DNA of 64,000 bases, taken from positions 34,577,538-34,641,537 of the forward strand of contig CM046846.1 of the NCBI GenBank assembly GCA_025618425.1, read 5' to 3'. The stretch is from Heliocidaris tuberculata (Eukaryota > Echinodermata > Echinoidea > Camarodonta > Echinometridae). The translations under genes and the position numbers were made by a program. The notes under the pieces are model-generated. The model made no database searches. It had not been told where the DNA came from and saw nothing but the letters and a program-made list of their open reading frames with translations. Below, piece after piece: positions 28,400 through 40,335 of this stretch. Within the stretch, counting starts at the first letter, position 1; each line of letters begins with the position of its first letter.

Positions 28400-30940
28400 A
28401 TCTAAAGTCCTGTTAATATTTCTTTGTCAATGAATAAACATTCTCGTCTGCAAATTCAATGCATGATTTTATTTCCGTTTTTTTTTAATCAATATAAAAC
28501 CCATCATGACCATGATGACATCTACTTTTAAATACAAAAAAAAAAAAAAAAAAAATTGCTATCTGCTCGATCCCTAAACAACTAGCCCAGGAAAATTTCC
28601 ATCTGTGACAGTAGGACAGTGAACCTCGGACATCTACCCACTTAAAAATAACCCCAATACCCTTAAAGACAAATGTAGCTAGGAGTAATTAATTTTAGTG
28701 CTAGTTTTCCTGGGGCAGTCCGGGGTAGTTACCAAAGAATCTATATTTTAACCCAAACTTTTCCAATCACAGTAGGTGGGGTGGGGGGGGGGGGGAACCA
28801 CTGAGCACTGTGTACATAGTATCACATCTTATATGCCTAAAATACCTCAGTGGACTTTGATGTCAATGATGAAAGCACTCAAGCTATACAGACAAACAAA
28901 ATGTTTCCACGAGAATCAAGCAGTAATCATGAAAATATTGTTTTATACAATTATAGAAATCTTTCCAACGGAAACTGAATTCGTGAATACACTTCTTCTT
29001 CTTCTATTTAAAGTTGAGGTATTTGAAAATGCGATTAAAAAGAAATATGGTTTAGAACTGAAGGTTTAAACCACCTTCATAGATTCAGAGCTTTTGGTGT
29101 ATCGACTGTATTTCTGAATGCAGTAAAAGCTCCCTTCCCCTTTCCACATCATTGCTCGTAAAATTTGAAATATACATCAGTTCAATAGAGTATTCTGTAA
29201 AATCTATTAAACTCCACATTAGGGGGTTGTAGATACGAGAGAGAGAGCGAGAGAGAGAGAGAGAAAGAAAGAGAGACCGAAATGAAGAGAGGGATTGAGG
29301 AGAGAGAAGGCATCAGAATGTCAACCCATTTTACATCCTCCCCTTTGCCTGTACCATATCAGGGTCCGGGGAGACCTCCCTATAGGGCAAACCTATGGGG
29401 CAAACACACGAGTATTTCGGGGCCCCATAGAAACACGTTTTGAATTGAAGCACATTAAAAATTTATATTTAAATAATGTCTTTACAAAAATCGTTTTAAC
29501 TGACAGAGAAGCAACGACACTGATGGTACTACATAATTAGATACTTTTTTTGCCACTTATTTGGCTACAACAAATACTGTGAAGGCTGAAACGAGGCTAA
29601 TCACGAACTGCAACTTTTCACTGCTGTGAACAGTGGAAATGCACTTCAGATCAAATAATCTCTCTAAAATACACCAAGGCGTCCAAAGGTTCCACTTACG
29701 GTGAAATATGAAAGAATGTGACTTCCAAACACCATTTCCCTTGAATAGATTTACAGCCAAGTATTCAATTTTATATGAATATTTTGATCAGCTAACATTA
29801 CATCATCATACTTACGCCTGTCCAAAATGCATCGCGAGCGGATGAATTACTCATGTGTGACCAGTATTTAGTCATGCCGGAAAAACCAACGAAATAGGTC
29901 CATGACTAGGTACAGTGTTATGCCAAGGGAACATATATTACTGAGCACTGATTTTTAATTTAAGATTCACAAGAAAAACATTCATTTTTTCGATAAACTG
30001 TCACAATACGTCATTTACAAAGTGACAAGATAACAATACCTCATAAAGTACACGTACATCAAATAGGACAATGTAACTATGCGTGAGAACATGCATTTCT
30101 ACCATATACATATATGTGTCTTGAAGTCAAATGAATTTCAAATATTATTCTTTACATACGCGATTGCCTTGCATTTCTTCGGTGACTTAGAAATTACATA
30201 CTTAAATTCAGTAGTACATGTAGTTAAATCTTAAATTGTCTCTTGGTTTGGTTGGTATGGTTCAAATGATCTATTTCATGTGACTTTTAGAAAAGCATGT
30301 GTATGGTATTTCATATTTCATATATTATATTTTCATTTCCAACAAAATACAATTACAAAATAAAGTTATCACAATAATAAATATAATGAAAAATTCAAGC
30401 AAAAATTGCATTTGAAATAAAGATAGATTGATACAAAAATTAATACCTTTGAAAAGAAAAGTGGAATAATCATGATAATAAAGTATGAAACTTGATTTAT
30501 ATTTTGTGGCAATTGAGAAGTCCACTAAAAAGCAGAGATTTTAAATTATGGACCCTTCAGATATTAATAATCGAGAAAAGGTAAAGTGCATAAACAAATA
30601 AGAGAAGAAAGATAGTGGCCAACAGAGACAACATTTACAGAAAAACGTAATGACTTGAAACAACGTAGAGGGACAAAATTATATGATGAAAAAGCACACT
30701 GAGTGAAGAGGGAAAAAAGAAGGAAATGTGGGCTGCATGTGGATTGGAGGTAGAGGGGAGAGAAGGAGAGGGGGAGCGGGCACGAAATAGCACACAAAAT
30801 CCTTGGGTAATTTAAGAAAAAAATAATTATAAACATCGAGGAAAAAAAGGCAAGTGGTGATGAGTTTTAGAGATGACCAGGAGAACACAAAAATATAAAA
30901 GCAAAAATGGAATGGGTGTGGGGGGGGGGGGGGGGGGGGC
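28400..30940. other. Repeat-poor intergenic DNA
   Basis: No gene recognised. It contains an A run (about 28536-28555), a G run (28780-28795), a GA run (29238-29275) and a G run (30918-30939). The part from about 30560 to 30890 is purine-rich and may be the 3' UTR of the minus-strand LINE that follows. Confidence 0.4.
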
Positions 30941-30949
30941 TTTGTTACA

Positions 30950-31900
30950 CCACAATTAAATACTAAATTTTATATGATTGCAATAGGAAAATTTTGAATT
31001 TTCTTTTCAAAGCATTGGGCGAAGGGGAGATTTTCAAATCATTTGGAGAGCATTCCAGAATTTAAGGCCTTAAGAAATAAACGTATTTTGTGCGGAAAAT
31101 GATCTCAATAGAGATAAGGGAAATTCATCTGACTCTCTGGTGGGGTATTTATGAACTGCCCGATTTATAAGAAACATATCATGAAACACATCAGGTAGTA
31201 TACCACTATTGTTTTTAAAGATAAAGTCATCGAGATGAAATAGATATAAATCCTTAATGTTTAAGATGTTATTTAAAAAAAATAGAAGATCCGTACGGGA
31301 GCGTATGGGGGCATTAAAGTAAAACGCTTTCTAACAATGTTTGATGTGTATTGCCCCTAACCAAAAGACCGTGATTCAAATACGGTAAAATCCATGATGA
31401 ATAAAGCATAAAATAATTATGACTGTGGTCAGTGTAATTTTGGTCTATAACTCATACCAATATTGCCCGAAATTATCGTGAAAATATTATCGATATGTAA
31501 TTTCCATGAAATTTTATTATCAACTATTATACCCAGGAATGTGGCGTGAGAGACCTGTTTCAAAGGGATATTATCAAAAAAAATATCAGTGAGTAACGAT
31601 TATAAAGATTTACTAAATAGCATGTAATTCGTTTTCTGAAGATTAAGTGACAATTTATTTGCTCTTATCCGCTGTAATATATTTAATAACTCAGCACTGA
31701 TTCTTTCTTTCGGAATATTAGAAAACTGATTAAAAATTACATATTTAGTAACGTTACGTAGCGCAGGATCATCAAAAAAAAATAAAAAAAAATAAAAAAT
31801 AAAATAAAAAAAATCGAACTCCAGCTCTTCAAAAGAAGAGTTGATACTATCATTAACAAACTTATCATAAGAATTAGCTCGAGTATTATCCTCATCCTCA
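30950..31900 (-). pseudogene. Degenerate minus-strand LINE (RT C-terminal part)
   Basis: Reverse-complement translation of 31501-31740 gives RIRANKLSLNLQKTNYMLF and, after a stop, TFLGIIVDNKISWKLHID. These are the post-YADD region of a jockey/CR1-type reverse transcriptase. Further pieces extend rightwards to about 31890 (EDEDNTRANSYDKF), broken by an A/T-rich tract at 31777-31813. Many stops interrupt the frame. It abuts the plus-strand LINE starting near 31930. Confidence 0.7.
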
Positions 31901-34363
31901 GTGCGAATGGGTCTGCGTACATCAAGAAGAGAGAGAAATCACATTTTAATTGCAGGAGACTTTAATATTCACATTGATGATCCTACAGATCGTGAAGCAA
32001 CTGCATTTCTTGAGATAGTTAAAACATTCAACCTTGAACAACATGTGTCATTTCCAACTCATAGTAAAGGACATACTCTTGATATGATTCTTACACGTAG
32101 TTTTGAAGATTTTGTATTTGATTTGTCGTCAACACATTACTTACCATCCGATCATGCAGCAGTGATATGCTATCTAAGGATTGGTAAACCTGATCGTGTT
32201 AGAATGGAAGTTAAGGTACGAAAACTTAAAGATATTGACATCAATGTTTTTTGTTCAGATTTACTTTCATCCAATCTGTACATGTCTCCACCTTCTGACT
32301 TGGATGAGTTAGTTAAACAGTATAATGAGACTCTTAGTGAGATTCTAGACAACCATGCTCCTCTACTTATACGTAATATTGCTTGTCGTCCACATGCCCC
32401 TTGGTATAATAACTCTCTCCACAATGCAAAAAGACGTCTTAGGCAATTAGAGAGGAAGTGGCGCAAGTCGGGCCTTGTGGTTGATCATGGTATCTTTCTA
32501 TCTGAATCAGCAAAATATAACTATATGCTGAAGGAAGCCAAAGATAATTATCATCAGAAGATGATAAAAAATTGTGAGTCAAGAGATATGATTAGAGTTG
32601 TTAATAGCATGTGTAAATCCTCAACAAGGATTCTACCTCGAAATCAGAGTAATCAACAGAATTCTCTAGCGGATAGATTCTCTGAGTCGTTTGCCAATAA
32701 GATACAGTCTGTTCTCCAAAACATTACTCCTACTGTAGAAACTCGTGCAGAGTCACTACATGTACCTGTTCATGCTCCAGGTTCTAAGTTCGAGAGATTT
32801 TCTCCTTTATCCCCAGGTATGGTTGCTAAGTTGTTAAAAAACTCACGATCAACCACGTGTCCTTCAGATCCAGTTCCATCTTTCCTTCTGAAGAGATGTG
32901 CTGATGAAATTTCTCCAATCATAGCAAGAATTATTAACCTATCATTTGAGAGCGGTTGTTTTCCTATCCAGTTAAAACATTCATACATTGTACCGAAAAT
33001 TAAAGATGTGAAAGGTGATTGCAATGATCTAAAAAACTATCGTCCCATAGCAAACCTTTCATTTCTGTCTAAGATGATTGAGAGAGCTGCAGTAATGCAA
33101 CTAGAGAATTACTTAACTAGCAATTCCCTGTATGCACAGACTCAATCTGCATATCGCACTGATCACAGTTGTGAAACAGCCCTTGTTCGTGTCTATAATG
33201 ATTTGCTTCTTGCTGTTGACAAAGGGGAAGAAGCCATATTATTGTTATTAGACTATTCCTCTGCATTTGATACCATTAATCATGCAATTTTGGTTCAGCG
33301 TTTTCAAGAATTGTATGGCATTGAAAATAGTGCACTTAACTGGGTGCATTCATATTTCACAAACAGATCACAGTCTGTTATTATAGATTCTCAAGAGTCG
33401 ACAGCCACTTGTTTGAGTGAGGGCGTCCCACAAGGTTCCGTATTCGGGCCGCTGGCATTCTCCATGTACACTCTACCACTGGAAAAAGTAATTAATTCTC
33501 ACAGCTTATCAACAGTGATATATGCAGACGATATGCAGATTTATTGTTTGTTCAAACATTCATGTATTGAATCTTCTCTATCAGCTGTAGAAAAATGCCT
33601 TCATGATGTTAAAACATGGTCTTATAACAACTTGCTGCTCTTGAATGAAAAGAAAACACAAGTTATTCATGTATCCTCACGATTTCGTCAAACTGAATGC
33701 CCTTCGATATTACTTGAAGGCCACGTTTTACAACCATTAGATACTGTTCGGAAACTAGGAGTAATATTTGACAAACATTTATTAATGACTGATCAAGTAA
33801 GTAAGATTTGCCGTGCAGCCTCCTTCTCCTTGTACAAAATAGGACAAATTAGGCGTTACTTAGATGAGAAACTGACAGAAAGACTAGTTCATAGCCTCGT
33901 AATGTGTCATATTGATAATTGTAATGCTCTTCATCACAATCTACCTGAAACTCAACTGAACCGAATCCAGAGAATACAAAATTCTGCTGCACGGCTTGTT
34001 ACGAGGTCTCGTTCAAGTGAATCTATCTCTCTTATTTTGAAGAAACTACACTGGTTACCTGTTCGTGCTAGAATTGAGTTCAAGATCCTTGTCTTAACCT
34101 TTAAGTGCCTCAAAGGATTGGCTCCTACTTATCTGACTGAATTACTTATTCAATACATACCAAACAGAAACCTCAGATCTTCCCAAAAGTCTCTCCTCAC
34201 CACTCCACAAATAAATACAAAATTTTATGGGTCTCGCTCTTTTCAGGTCGCATCAGCAGAATTTTGGAATAAACTGCCAGAAAATATCAAAAATTGTGAT
34301 ACCGTTGATAATTTTAAGACACGTCTTAAAACATTTCTTTTTAGAAATAATTTCCAGTGTTAA
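31901..34363 (+). CDS. LINE ORF2: endonuclease C-part plus reverse transcriptase (L2/CR1 group)
   Basis: An open frame of 820 codons. The element seems to start near 31930; the first residues come from flanking DNA. HILIAGDFNIH (about 14-24) and SDHAA (about 83-87) are the last catalytic motifs of the apurinic-type endonuclease, so the front of that domain is missing. RT motifs follow in order: NYRPIANLS, LLLDYSSAFDTINH (motif A, Asp near 451), EGVPQGSVFGPLAF and YADD (541-544). The C-terminus has HWLPVRARIEFKILVLTFK, typical of L2/CR1 elements. No frameshift or stop over 2.4 kb implies a young, 5'-truncated insertion. The sequence at 4506-5435 is an older copy of the same family. Confidence 0.93.
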   Translation: MRMGLRTSRRERNHILIAGDFNIHIDDPTDREATAFLEIVKTFNLEQHVSFPTHSKGHTLDMILTRSFEDFVFDLSSTHYLPSDHAAVICYLRIGKPDRVRMEVKVRKLKDIDINVFCSDLLSSNLYMSPPSDLDELVKQYNETLSEILDNHAPLLIRNIACRPHAPWYNNSLHNAKRRLRQLERKWRKSGLVVDHGIFLSESAKYNYMLKEAKDNYHQKMIKNCESRDMIRVVNSMCKSSTRILPRNQSNQQNSLADRFSESFANKIQSVLQNITPTVETRAESLHVPVHAPGSKFERFSPLSPGMVAKLLKNSRSTTCPSDPVPSFLLKRCADEISPIIARIINLSFESGCFPIQLKHSYIVPKIKDVKGDCNDLKNYRPIANLSFLSKMIERAAVMQLENYLTSNSLYAQTQSAYRTDHSCETALVRVYNDLLLAVDKGEEAILLLLDYSSAFDTINHAILVQRFQELYGIENSALNWVHSYFTNRSQSVIIDSQESTATCLSEGVPQGSVFGPLAFSMYTLPLEKVINSHSLSTVIYADDMQIYCLFKHSCIESSLSAVEKCLHDVKTWSYNNLLLLNEKKTQVIHVSSRFRQTECPSILLEGHVLQPLDTVRKLGVIFDKHLLMTDQVSKICRAASFSLYKIGQIRRYLDEKLTERLVHSLVMCHIDNCNALHHNLPETQLNRIQRIQNSAARLVTRSRSSESISLILKKLHWLPVRARIEFKILVLTFKCLKGLAPTYLTELLIQYIPNRNLRSSQKSLLTTPQINTKFYGSRSFQVASAEFWNKLPENIKNCDTVDNFKTRLKTFLFRNNFQC

Positions 34364-34515
34364 CTGGTAATTAGAGGAAGTATGTTGAGCATATCTCACT
34401 CTTCTCAAGCTACTCTATCCACTTTTCTTTTTCATCTTTCTCACAGCGCATAGGGACATATTGTGATATGCGCTATATAAGTATGGTATATTATTATTAT
34501 TATTATTATTATCAA
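34364..34515 (+). mobile_element. LINE 3' UTR and ATT tail
   Basis: The 3' UTR has GCGCTATATAAG followed by (ATT)n (about 34487-34511). The same 3' end is present at about 5285-5435, which shows this is the element's terminus. Confidence 0.85.
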
Positions 34516-35270
34516 AGAAATCATCATCACTTAGGCTGTGGAAGGGAAGCTGCCCGCTTATCATTTGAGCTTGCCAATATGAACTTAAAATCAGTATCTG
34601 AACTTGAATAATTGACGATATAATAAACTAAAGTACAGAGTAAGTTTTGGCGCTGTCGAGGAGATATGGGGAAGGAAAACGCGAATTAGAGCATCCACAT
34701 GCAGTAAGGAAAAAGAAGAACTGAACAAGACTCAGACATGAATTGGACAAGACTAGGAAGATTACTGTCGGTAAAAGGAGACACACGAATGGGAGAATGG
34801 GATAAACACAAGCAACAAGGAGAGGAGAAAAGACGCACAATGTGGATATGAAAGAAACAGAAACAGAAGATGAATCTCTGTTGGCATGACGAACATGTGA
34901 AGGCAATCGATAGAATGGCTGGCCAAAATACAGCAAGCTATCACCAATAAAGCCATGAGGAAATGTCAAGTAATGAAAGTATATATTGCAAAATACAAGA
35001 TCGTAAACTTTGCAGCATTACAAAACAAATTCAATGCTATGATTGTAGGGGGGGGGGGGGGGGGAGGGAGGGAGACCTATGGCTATAAGCCATATATTTA
35101 TAATTATAGTAGTGGGTTCTTGTATTGCGCATATGTCTGTCCGACTTGACACTCCTGGCGCTCTACAATATTATTACCCAGGCTTTTGCATTGCTGCTCT
35201 GGCAGGAATACATTCCTGCCAGGTACCCATTAACCTCACCTGGGTTCAGTGTGGCAAATGTAGATTAATG
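34516..35270. other. Spacer without recognised genes
   Basis: AT-rich sequence with a G run at about 35048-35064. Short frames only. Confidence 0.4.
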
Positions 35271-35284
35271 TCTAGCCAAAAAAC

Positions 35285-35375
35285 ACTAGTGCTGCGCCAA
35301 GGATTCGAACCCCGTACCTTGTTGTTCACAGTTCGGGGACTTATCCACTAGACCACAAGACCTCTACCGAGGGAC
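35285..35375 (-). repeat. tRNA-derived SINE head
   Basis: The reverse complement contains TGGTCTAGTGGATAAG (A-box-like) and, 43 nt on, GGTTCGAATCC (perfect B box) with a pairing T stem. This is the layout of a tRNA-like Pol III promoter. The acceptor and anticodon stems do not fold as a true tRNA, so a SINE or tRNA relic is more likely than a gene. Confidence 0.5.
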
Positions 35376-35921
35376 CTGGTAATGAGGATTAACTCTTTCA
35401 GTGCCGATGTCACATACATGTGACAGATAGACTTGTCCTTTTCACTCACCAATTGATCGACCACAGGAAAGGTATATGGTGGTCAATGTTTATCAAAATT
35501 TTGAGCATAAATTAAGCATTCTAAATATATGATTATAATTATATGCTACTATCATGACTATAGAAATTTTCAGAGAAAATTGCAGATTTTAAAAAAGATA
35601 TTACCTTATTTCAACATTAAACAATAGTAAACAAATGAGAAACAAAAAAAATAAATAAATAAAAATAAAAAATGGACAAATGGAAACTCAAATGTAATTT
35701 TCAATAATTCTTATGCAAAAAGTTGGGTAAAGTAAAAATGTTTGGTATTATAAGAAATGGTAATAACTTTCCTGCAAGTTTTGTACACAATATTTTGTGA
35801 ACAAATATATGGTTAATGAAGTGCAGACATTTGAAAGTTAAGCATTGATCACATTTTGGTAAAATTTTGAAAAGAGCTAAACCCCTTTGCATAGTAAGAG
35901 TTAATACTCCACCAAAGAGCA

Positions 35922-36010
35922 CTAGCGCGCACTGGCTTGGTTTTGAATCCGGGACCACCAGGGTACGAAACCGCTGCTCTATCACAGCACCAAGGACCCA
36001 CTGGGTTCCA
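35922..36010 (-). repeat. Second tRNA-like SINE fragment
   Basis: The reverse complement has GTGATAGAGCAGCGG (A-box-like) and GGATTCAAAACC (weak B box) with tRNA-like spacing. It lies just downstream of the second receptor gene. Confidence 0.4.
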
Positions 36011-36089
36011 ACGCATTTTATGCAGTGCGGAAAGTGGTAACAAAAATATATATGGAGCTTACAAAACAATAATTAAAAAAAAAGAAAAT

Positions 36090-37412
36090 TTAATCACATT
36101 CAACGCATCCCATATCTTCATAATCTATATCCTCGAGCTCACCACCCATGTCAATATAACCATCATTGTACTTCATACTCGTCTTGATTGCTCCAACATC
36201 ACCTTCCTCATCCGCAATTCGTATCTGTCGAGGAACCGAGTATTTCATCCCTGCTTTTTCAATCATAAGGCTGCTATTACTTAAAAGTGCACCCAATGAC
36301 GATGTGCCAGGCTTGGAAATGTTTTCATCTTTGCTCAAAGAAATTAGCATGTCATGAATGCCACGTAATGTTGACTTCATCTTCCACATACAGCAAGAAA
36401 TTGTACAAACCAAACCGATGATTATAAGTACTAGTAGTCCTAGAATAATCCCGACTACGGCACGCTCCATCCAAACATTATTGAGTTCCTGGTTAACCTT
36501 GATTCTTGCAAAGCCAATCGCGTCGATGCCCGATGACGAACTTCCACTCGATACTGTACACTCTATCAGCCTGTTATCGTCTCCCTCTGCGACTTCCTTC
36601 AAAAGCAGGATTCGACCACCCTCCCGGGTCCAGGATCGCGATTCGATATCAACCAATCCTTCCTTGCTGTCTCGCAATCTCCATTTAAAGGTTGGATTCT
36701 CAATATTATGTATGAAACTGCAAACGAAAATAGCATCATCGACGTCGACATCACTCTCCACATCAATGTAAAGTGGGAACGAACACGAAAGAGGTTCGTT
36801 TCTTTCTGGAATTGTTGCCTTACAGGATGGACCTTGGCGGTTCAAGAGCTTACCCATATTCACAAATTGGCGTATTCGCTTGACCCGAGACAAGAGTGTA
36901 CTATTGATCCCATCTCCTACCAGCTTCAAATTACCCGTAATACCATGAGGTGCATCCCACTCACAGATCAATTCTAGTCTGATGTCATACATCATTTCGT
37001 CTGAAATTGAAGGTGAAATTCGACATTTTGGTGGTGGAACCTCCACGACTGAAATGTTAAAAGTCTGGATGACTTTTTCTCCAGCAATGCATTGATAACA
37101 AAGGTTTGATGATACTTTGATCATTAAAGATGAACTGGTTGTATTGCGTTGGGCGAGAACATTATCATTTTGAATGTCAGGATTTACTTCACAGTCAAAT
37201 CCTCTGCAAGTAGCGATTTCTGTTGAATCAAGATCATCTCCAGACCAAGTTACGTTTCCGATTTGTTCAGCAATAGGACAAACTAAATTGACGCTGGTAC
37301 CACTTATTATTTCAATATTCTGCAAACTACTTTCACTAGGTGTGTTGTTTGCTAGTGATGATTGACACATGTTTGAAACAAACAGACTAGATACCAGAAA
37401 GAGCAACGCCAT
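36090..37412 (-). CDS. Ig-like type I receptor with two C-terminal YxxM motifs
   Basis: A single-exon frame encodes 440 residues. The signal peptide is about 1-20 (MALLFLVSSLFVSNMC). An N-terminal Ig-like domain spans about 35-120 (Cys45, Trp56, Cys105/108). A cysteine-containing middle region covers about 130-225. A membrane-proximal Ig-like domain (Cys231, Trp244, Cys285) includes RSWTREGGRILLLK at 259-272, matching 10 of 14 positions of the paralogue at 12764-13738. The transmembrane helix is about 318-342 (VVGIILGLLVLIIIGLVCTI), followed by a cysteine pair and a basic stop-transfer segment. The ~95-residue tail ends with YIDM (Tyr419) and YEDM (Tyr431) in an acidic setting, both fitting PI3K p85 SH2-binding sites, plus Tyr391 and Tyr415. 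There is no ITIM. Signalling through PI3K is inferred. I recognise no named homologue. No clear TATA box was found. Confidence 0.85.
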   Translation of the reverse strand: MALLFLVSSLFVSNMCQSSLANNTPSESSLQNIEIISGTSVNLVCPIAEQIGNVTWSGDDLDSTEIATCRGFDCEVNPDIQNDNVLAQRNTTSSSLMIKVSSNLCYQCIAGEKVIQTFNISVVEVPPPKCRISPSISDEMMYDIRLELICEWDAPHGITGNLKLVGDGINSTLLSRVKRIRQFVNMGKLLNRQGPSCKATIPERNEPLSCSFPLYIDVESDVDVDDAIFVCSFIHNIENPTFKWRLRDSKEGLVDIESRSWTREGGRILLLKEVAEGDDNRLIECTVSSGSSSSGIDAIGFARIKVNQELNNVWMERAVVGIILGLLVLIIIGLVCTISCCMWKMKSTLRGIHDMLISLSKDENISKPGTSSLGALLSNSSLMIEKAGMKYSVPRQIRIADEEGDVGAIKTSMKYNDGYIDMGGELEDIDYEDMGCVECD

Positions 37413-37819
37413 ATTTGGAATGAAAAATAAGACCTCTTGTGTTGGTTTTCTTGACTGAGACTAACAAACTAGATTGCAAACACATCCTTACAAGTGAATG
37501 ATGGACAGAGACACAGTCTCTTATCATTTTCTTTGATTGCTTCTTTAAAACTTGCCTTCTGTTGATGAAATGAGAAATTGTTATATGAGCATCCTCATAA
37601 ATCATATTTGGACATCATTATAGACTTCAGGAAAAATTAATGGACGAGCACAATGAATAATGAGGTAATTAAGCAGCTCTTGTTTCAGATCTTAACTATG
37701 GTAAGAATATTAATCATACAAATTGGTAAGCTGTAGTGGGTAATTACTGAAAGGGAGTTGTCACTTGCTGACTCGGGGTTGTAGCCCCGGCCTCAAATTA
37801 CACTTCGATAACCATCACC

Positions 37820-38075
37820 TCATATTCGGGCAGCAAAGTGCCGAATATCCTCCTATTTAGGCTGCGAGGTATCAGAATATAATTATAACCTTTATATGTT
37901 ATCTAGTGTATTTTGATGACGAAATAACATTCTGAAAATAGTGGAGTGTTCTTTTTATGCTCGCAAGCTTCTCTCACAAAGTTTTCGGGCAGCGTGATGG
38001 CTTAATATCCTCATATTCAGGCATCAGGATGCCACAATATCCTCACATTCGGGCAGCAAGTTACCCGAATACATT
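37820..38075. repeat. Degenerate repeats around ATTCGGGCAGC
   Basis: Variants of CATATTCGGGCAGCAAGTTGCCGAATATCCT recur four or five times. Each unit is itself roughly palindromic (ATTCGGGCAGC with GCCCGAAT). Confidence 0.45.
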
Positions 38076-38375
38076 ATTATTATTTCATATAATTTTTTCA
38101 TTTTATTTTATTTCAAAATGGAAACACTCGCTTCAACCAATGCTGTTCTTCTGCAAGTCCGTGCATGAATATATTAAAATAAATACAAAGCATATACATG
38201 AGGAATATTACATAGAAATTAACAAAATAAAGATATGCATATTATCATATACATATGCCTACAAATAAACAGTAAAAGTAAAAACAAAATAACATAAATT
38301 ACATGATTAAAACAAATCGAGAATTCAAAAAAATGATGAGGTATAAGAGGCAGGAGAGAAATAAGAGGAGATTAG

Positions 38376-38381
38376 AGAGAA

Positions 38382-38412
<31 letters not shown>

Positions 38413-38449
38413 TAAGAAAGAAGAGAGAGAGAGAAAGAAAGAAAGAAGT

Positions 38450-38492
<43 letters not shown>
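38376..38492. repeat. GA-rich microsatellite
   Basis: GAGAGA and GAAAGA runs with an embedded G run. The Arg/Glu/Lys-rich open frame across it is an artefact. Confidence 0.9.
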
Positions 38493-38509
38493 TGATTATA
38501 TAAAAAAAA

Positions 38510-40270
38510 CAAACTATCTCTACTACCTCTATTTAGTTTTCAGTTTTAACGAGTAAAAGCTTAAAGGGGAATTAACCTCAAAATATAAATGTGCTTATAT
38601 TCAAAGATGTAATCCATTTCTTCTTCTTGTCCTGCGTAGTTTTGCAATAAAATATGCAAGATGGGTATAAATCAAGATTTTCTCAGCAAAATTCATCGTC
38701 TGCTAGCGATACCTGGGGGCTGCAATTTTCTTGATGTGTACATAAAGATATTTTTGATCCGAATGCAAAATTGTCTTTCTTCCTGATACAAAATCCCAGT
38801 TGAGATTTGAAATGTTAACAGACATATAAATATATTCTAAAAATGAAATTGTGTTTTTTTAATATTTCGTTGAAAATTACCGTTTTACTAAATATACATC
38901 TATTTTCTTGATACTATGACGTACGCGACGGAGCAAATTAATTCAAATTCATGGATGATAACTTTCCCGAGCGTCAACAGCATGAACAGTGACAAACTAT
39001 GCATTCACCTGCTTTGAGATAATGGACTTCAATAGTCAGAATGCGCGTTGTATAAATTATGTTCTGCTCTGCCAGGCAAGCCTAAGAAATCGAATTCTAT
39101 TTAGCAAAGCCAGAGAATTTAAAAAGAAATCTATAAATTTCAAATTTTAGAACATATGTATACACCTGTTATGTATTTTCCATCATATATGGGGATTTTT
39201 TGTAATGAAGAGAAGCAATTTAGCTCTAGGATTAAAAATACCTTCCTGACCGGAACAGTTTCCAATGGTTCACGTACAACTCCATATCATCAAGAAAATG
39301 GCAGCCCCTATGTAAAGTGTTAGCAGATGATATCGTGTACTAGAATGTCTTGATTTAACCCTTTTCTGATATTTTATTTATAAAGTGATAGGCCAATGAT
39401 TAAGAATATATTACACCTTCGAAGCATAAGTACGTTTATAATCTGGGATTAATTCTCCTTTAAAGCTTTTACATCATTTGGTAATTCGTTCTATTGTTTC
39501 GCTCCTCTGTATTGTAAACTTCTCTTTTTAAAGTTGGTTTTAATCGGTGGCAATTTGATTTAAAAATATGAATGTCTGAAGTTATAGTTAGTATGACTGA
39601 ATATGAATGGACTACAGGTACTCTCTGGCAACAGATCATGTGCAACTTTGTACATTACATGTTGTACATTTTTAGCCTTTGTACAAGAGATTTTACATTT
39701 AATTTCGTAAACAATAGTTCAAAGGAGTACATCCATTCCACATCTAAAACACAACGGAGTGATTTATTTTGCAGAATTATTTTGAAGACGGTCATTATAT
39801 ACTTTTCCGATTATTTCAAAACGATGAAAACAAAATAGTTTACAATACATCAAAGGTCATGATAATGATCTTATCATAATAATCTCAAGAACTCTTTCCT
39901 TTTAGATCCAGACAATCATGCGAAAATCAAAATTAAGAACTAGTGAAGTAAAAATGAAGGATCATTTCCGGTCATGTTATTTTGAATTTGAACCTTCTCA
40001 AAACCAATATTTCGATCATCTACACAAGTTCATGAGGGTCACTAATCATAAGATGAAATATTAAATGCAGACTAGGACTACTTTCCCCATTATATGACAG
40101 CGCTATTGAATAGCTTAGTCAGAAAAGGCTCGGGAGTTATTGTTTGTTTGCTTGTTTTTTTTAAAAGATAGATTTCCAATGTATAACGTCATCTTCTATA
40201 CATGTACTCTCATTAACCCCCCAACCATGCCAACCGACAAGTGACAGTTCATCTTATAATATTTAGTAAC
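38510..40270. other. Intergenic DNA without recognised features
   Basis: AT-rich. The frame at 39572-39838 resembles no known family. Confidence 0.4.
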
Positions 40271-40279
40271 TATAGTCAA

Positions 40280-40335
40280 GGATTGTATTTCCGAACAGAT
40301 TGTATTTCCGAACAGATTGTATTACCGAACGTATA
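40280..40335. repeat. Three direct repeats of GATTGTATTTCCGAACA
   Basis: Three consecutive 17-bp units, the last with two changes (GATTGTATTACCGAACG). Confidence 0.7.

Noticed and set aside
30564..30888. Frames with apparent hydrophobic segments on the minus strand
   Set aside because: Pyrimidine-rich sequence downstream of a degenerate LINE, probably its 3' UTR.
36358..37365. Plus-strand frames of 60-137 codons
   Set aside because: Antisense shadows of the second receptor gene.
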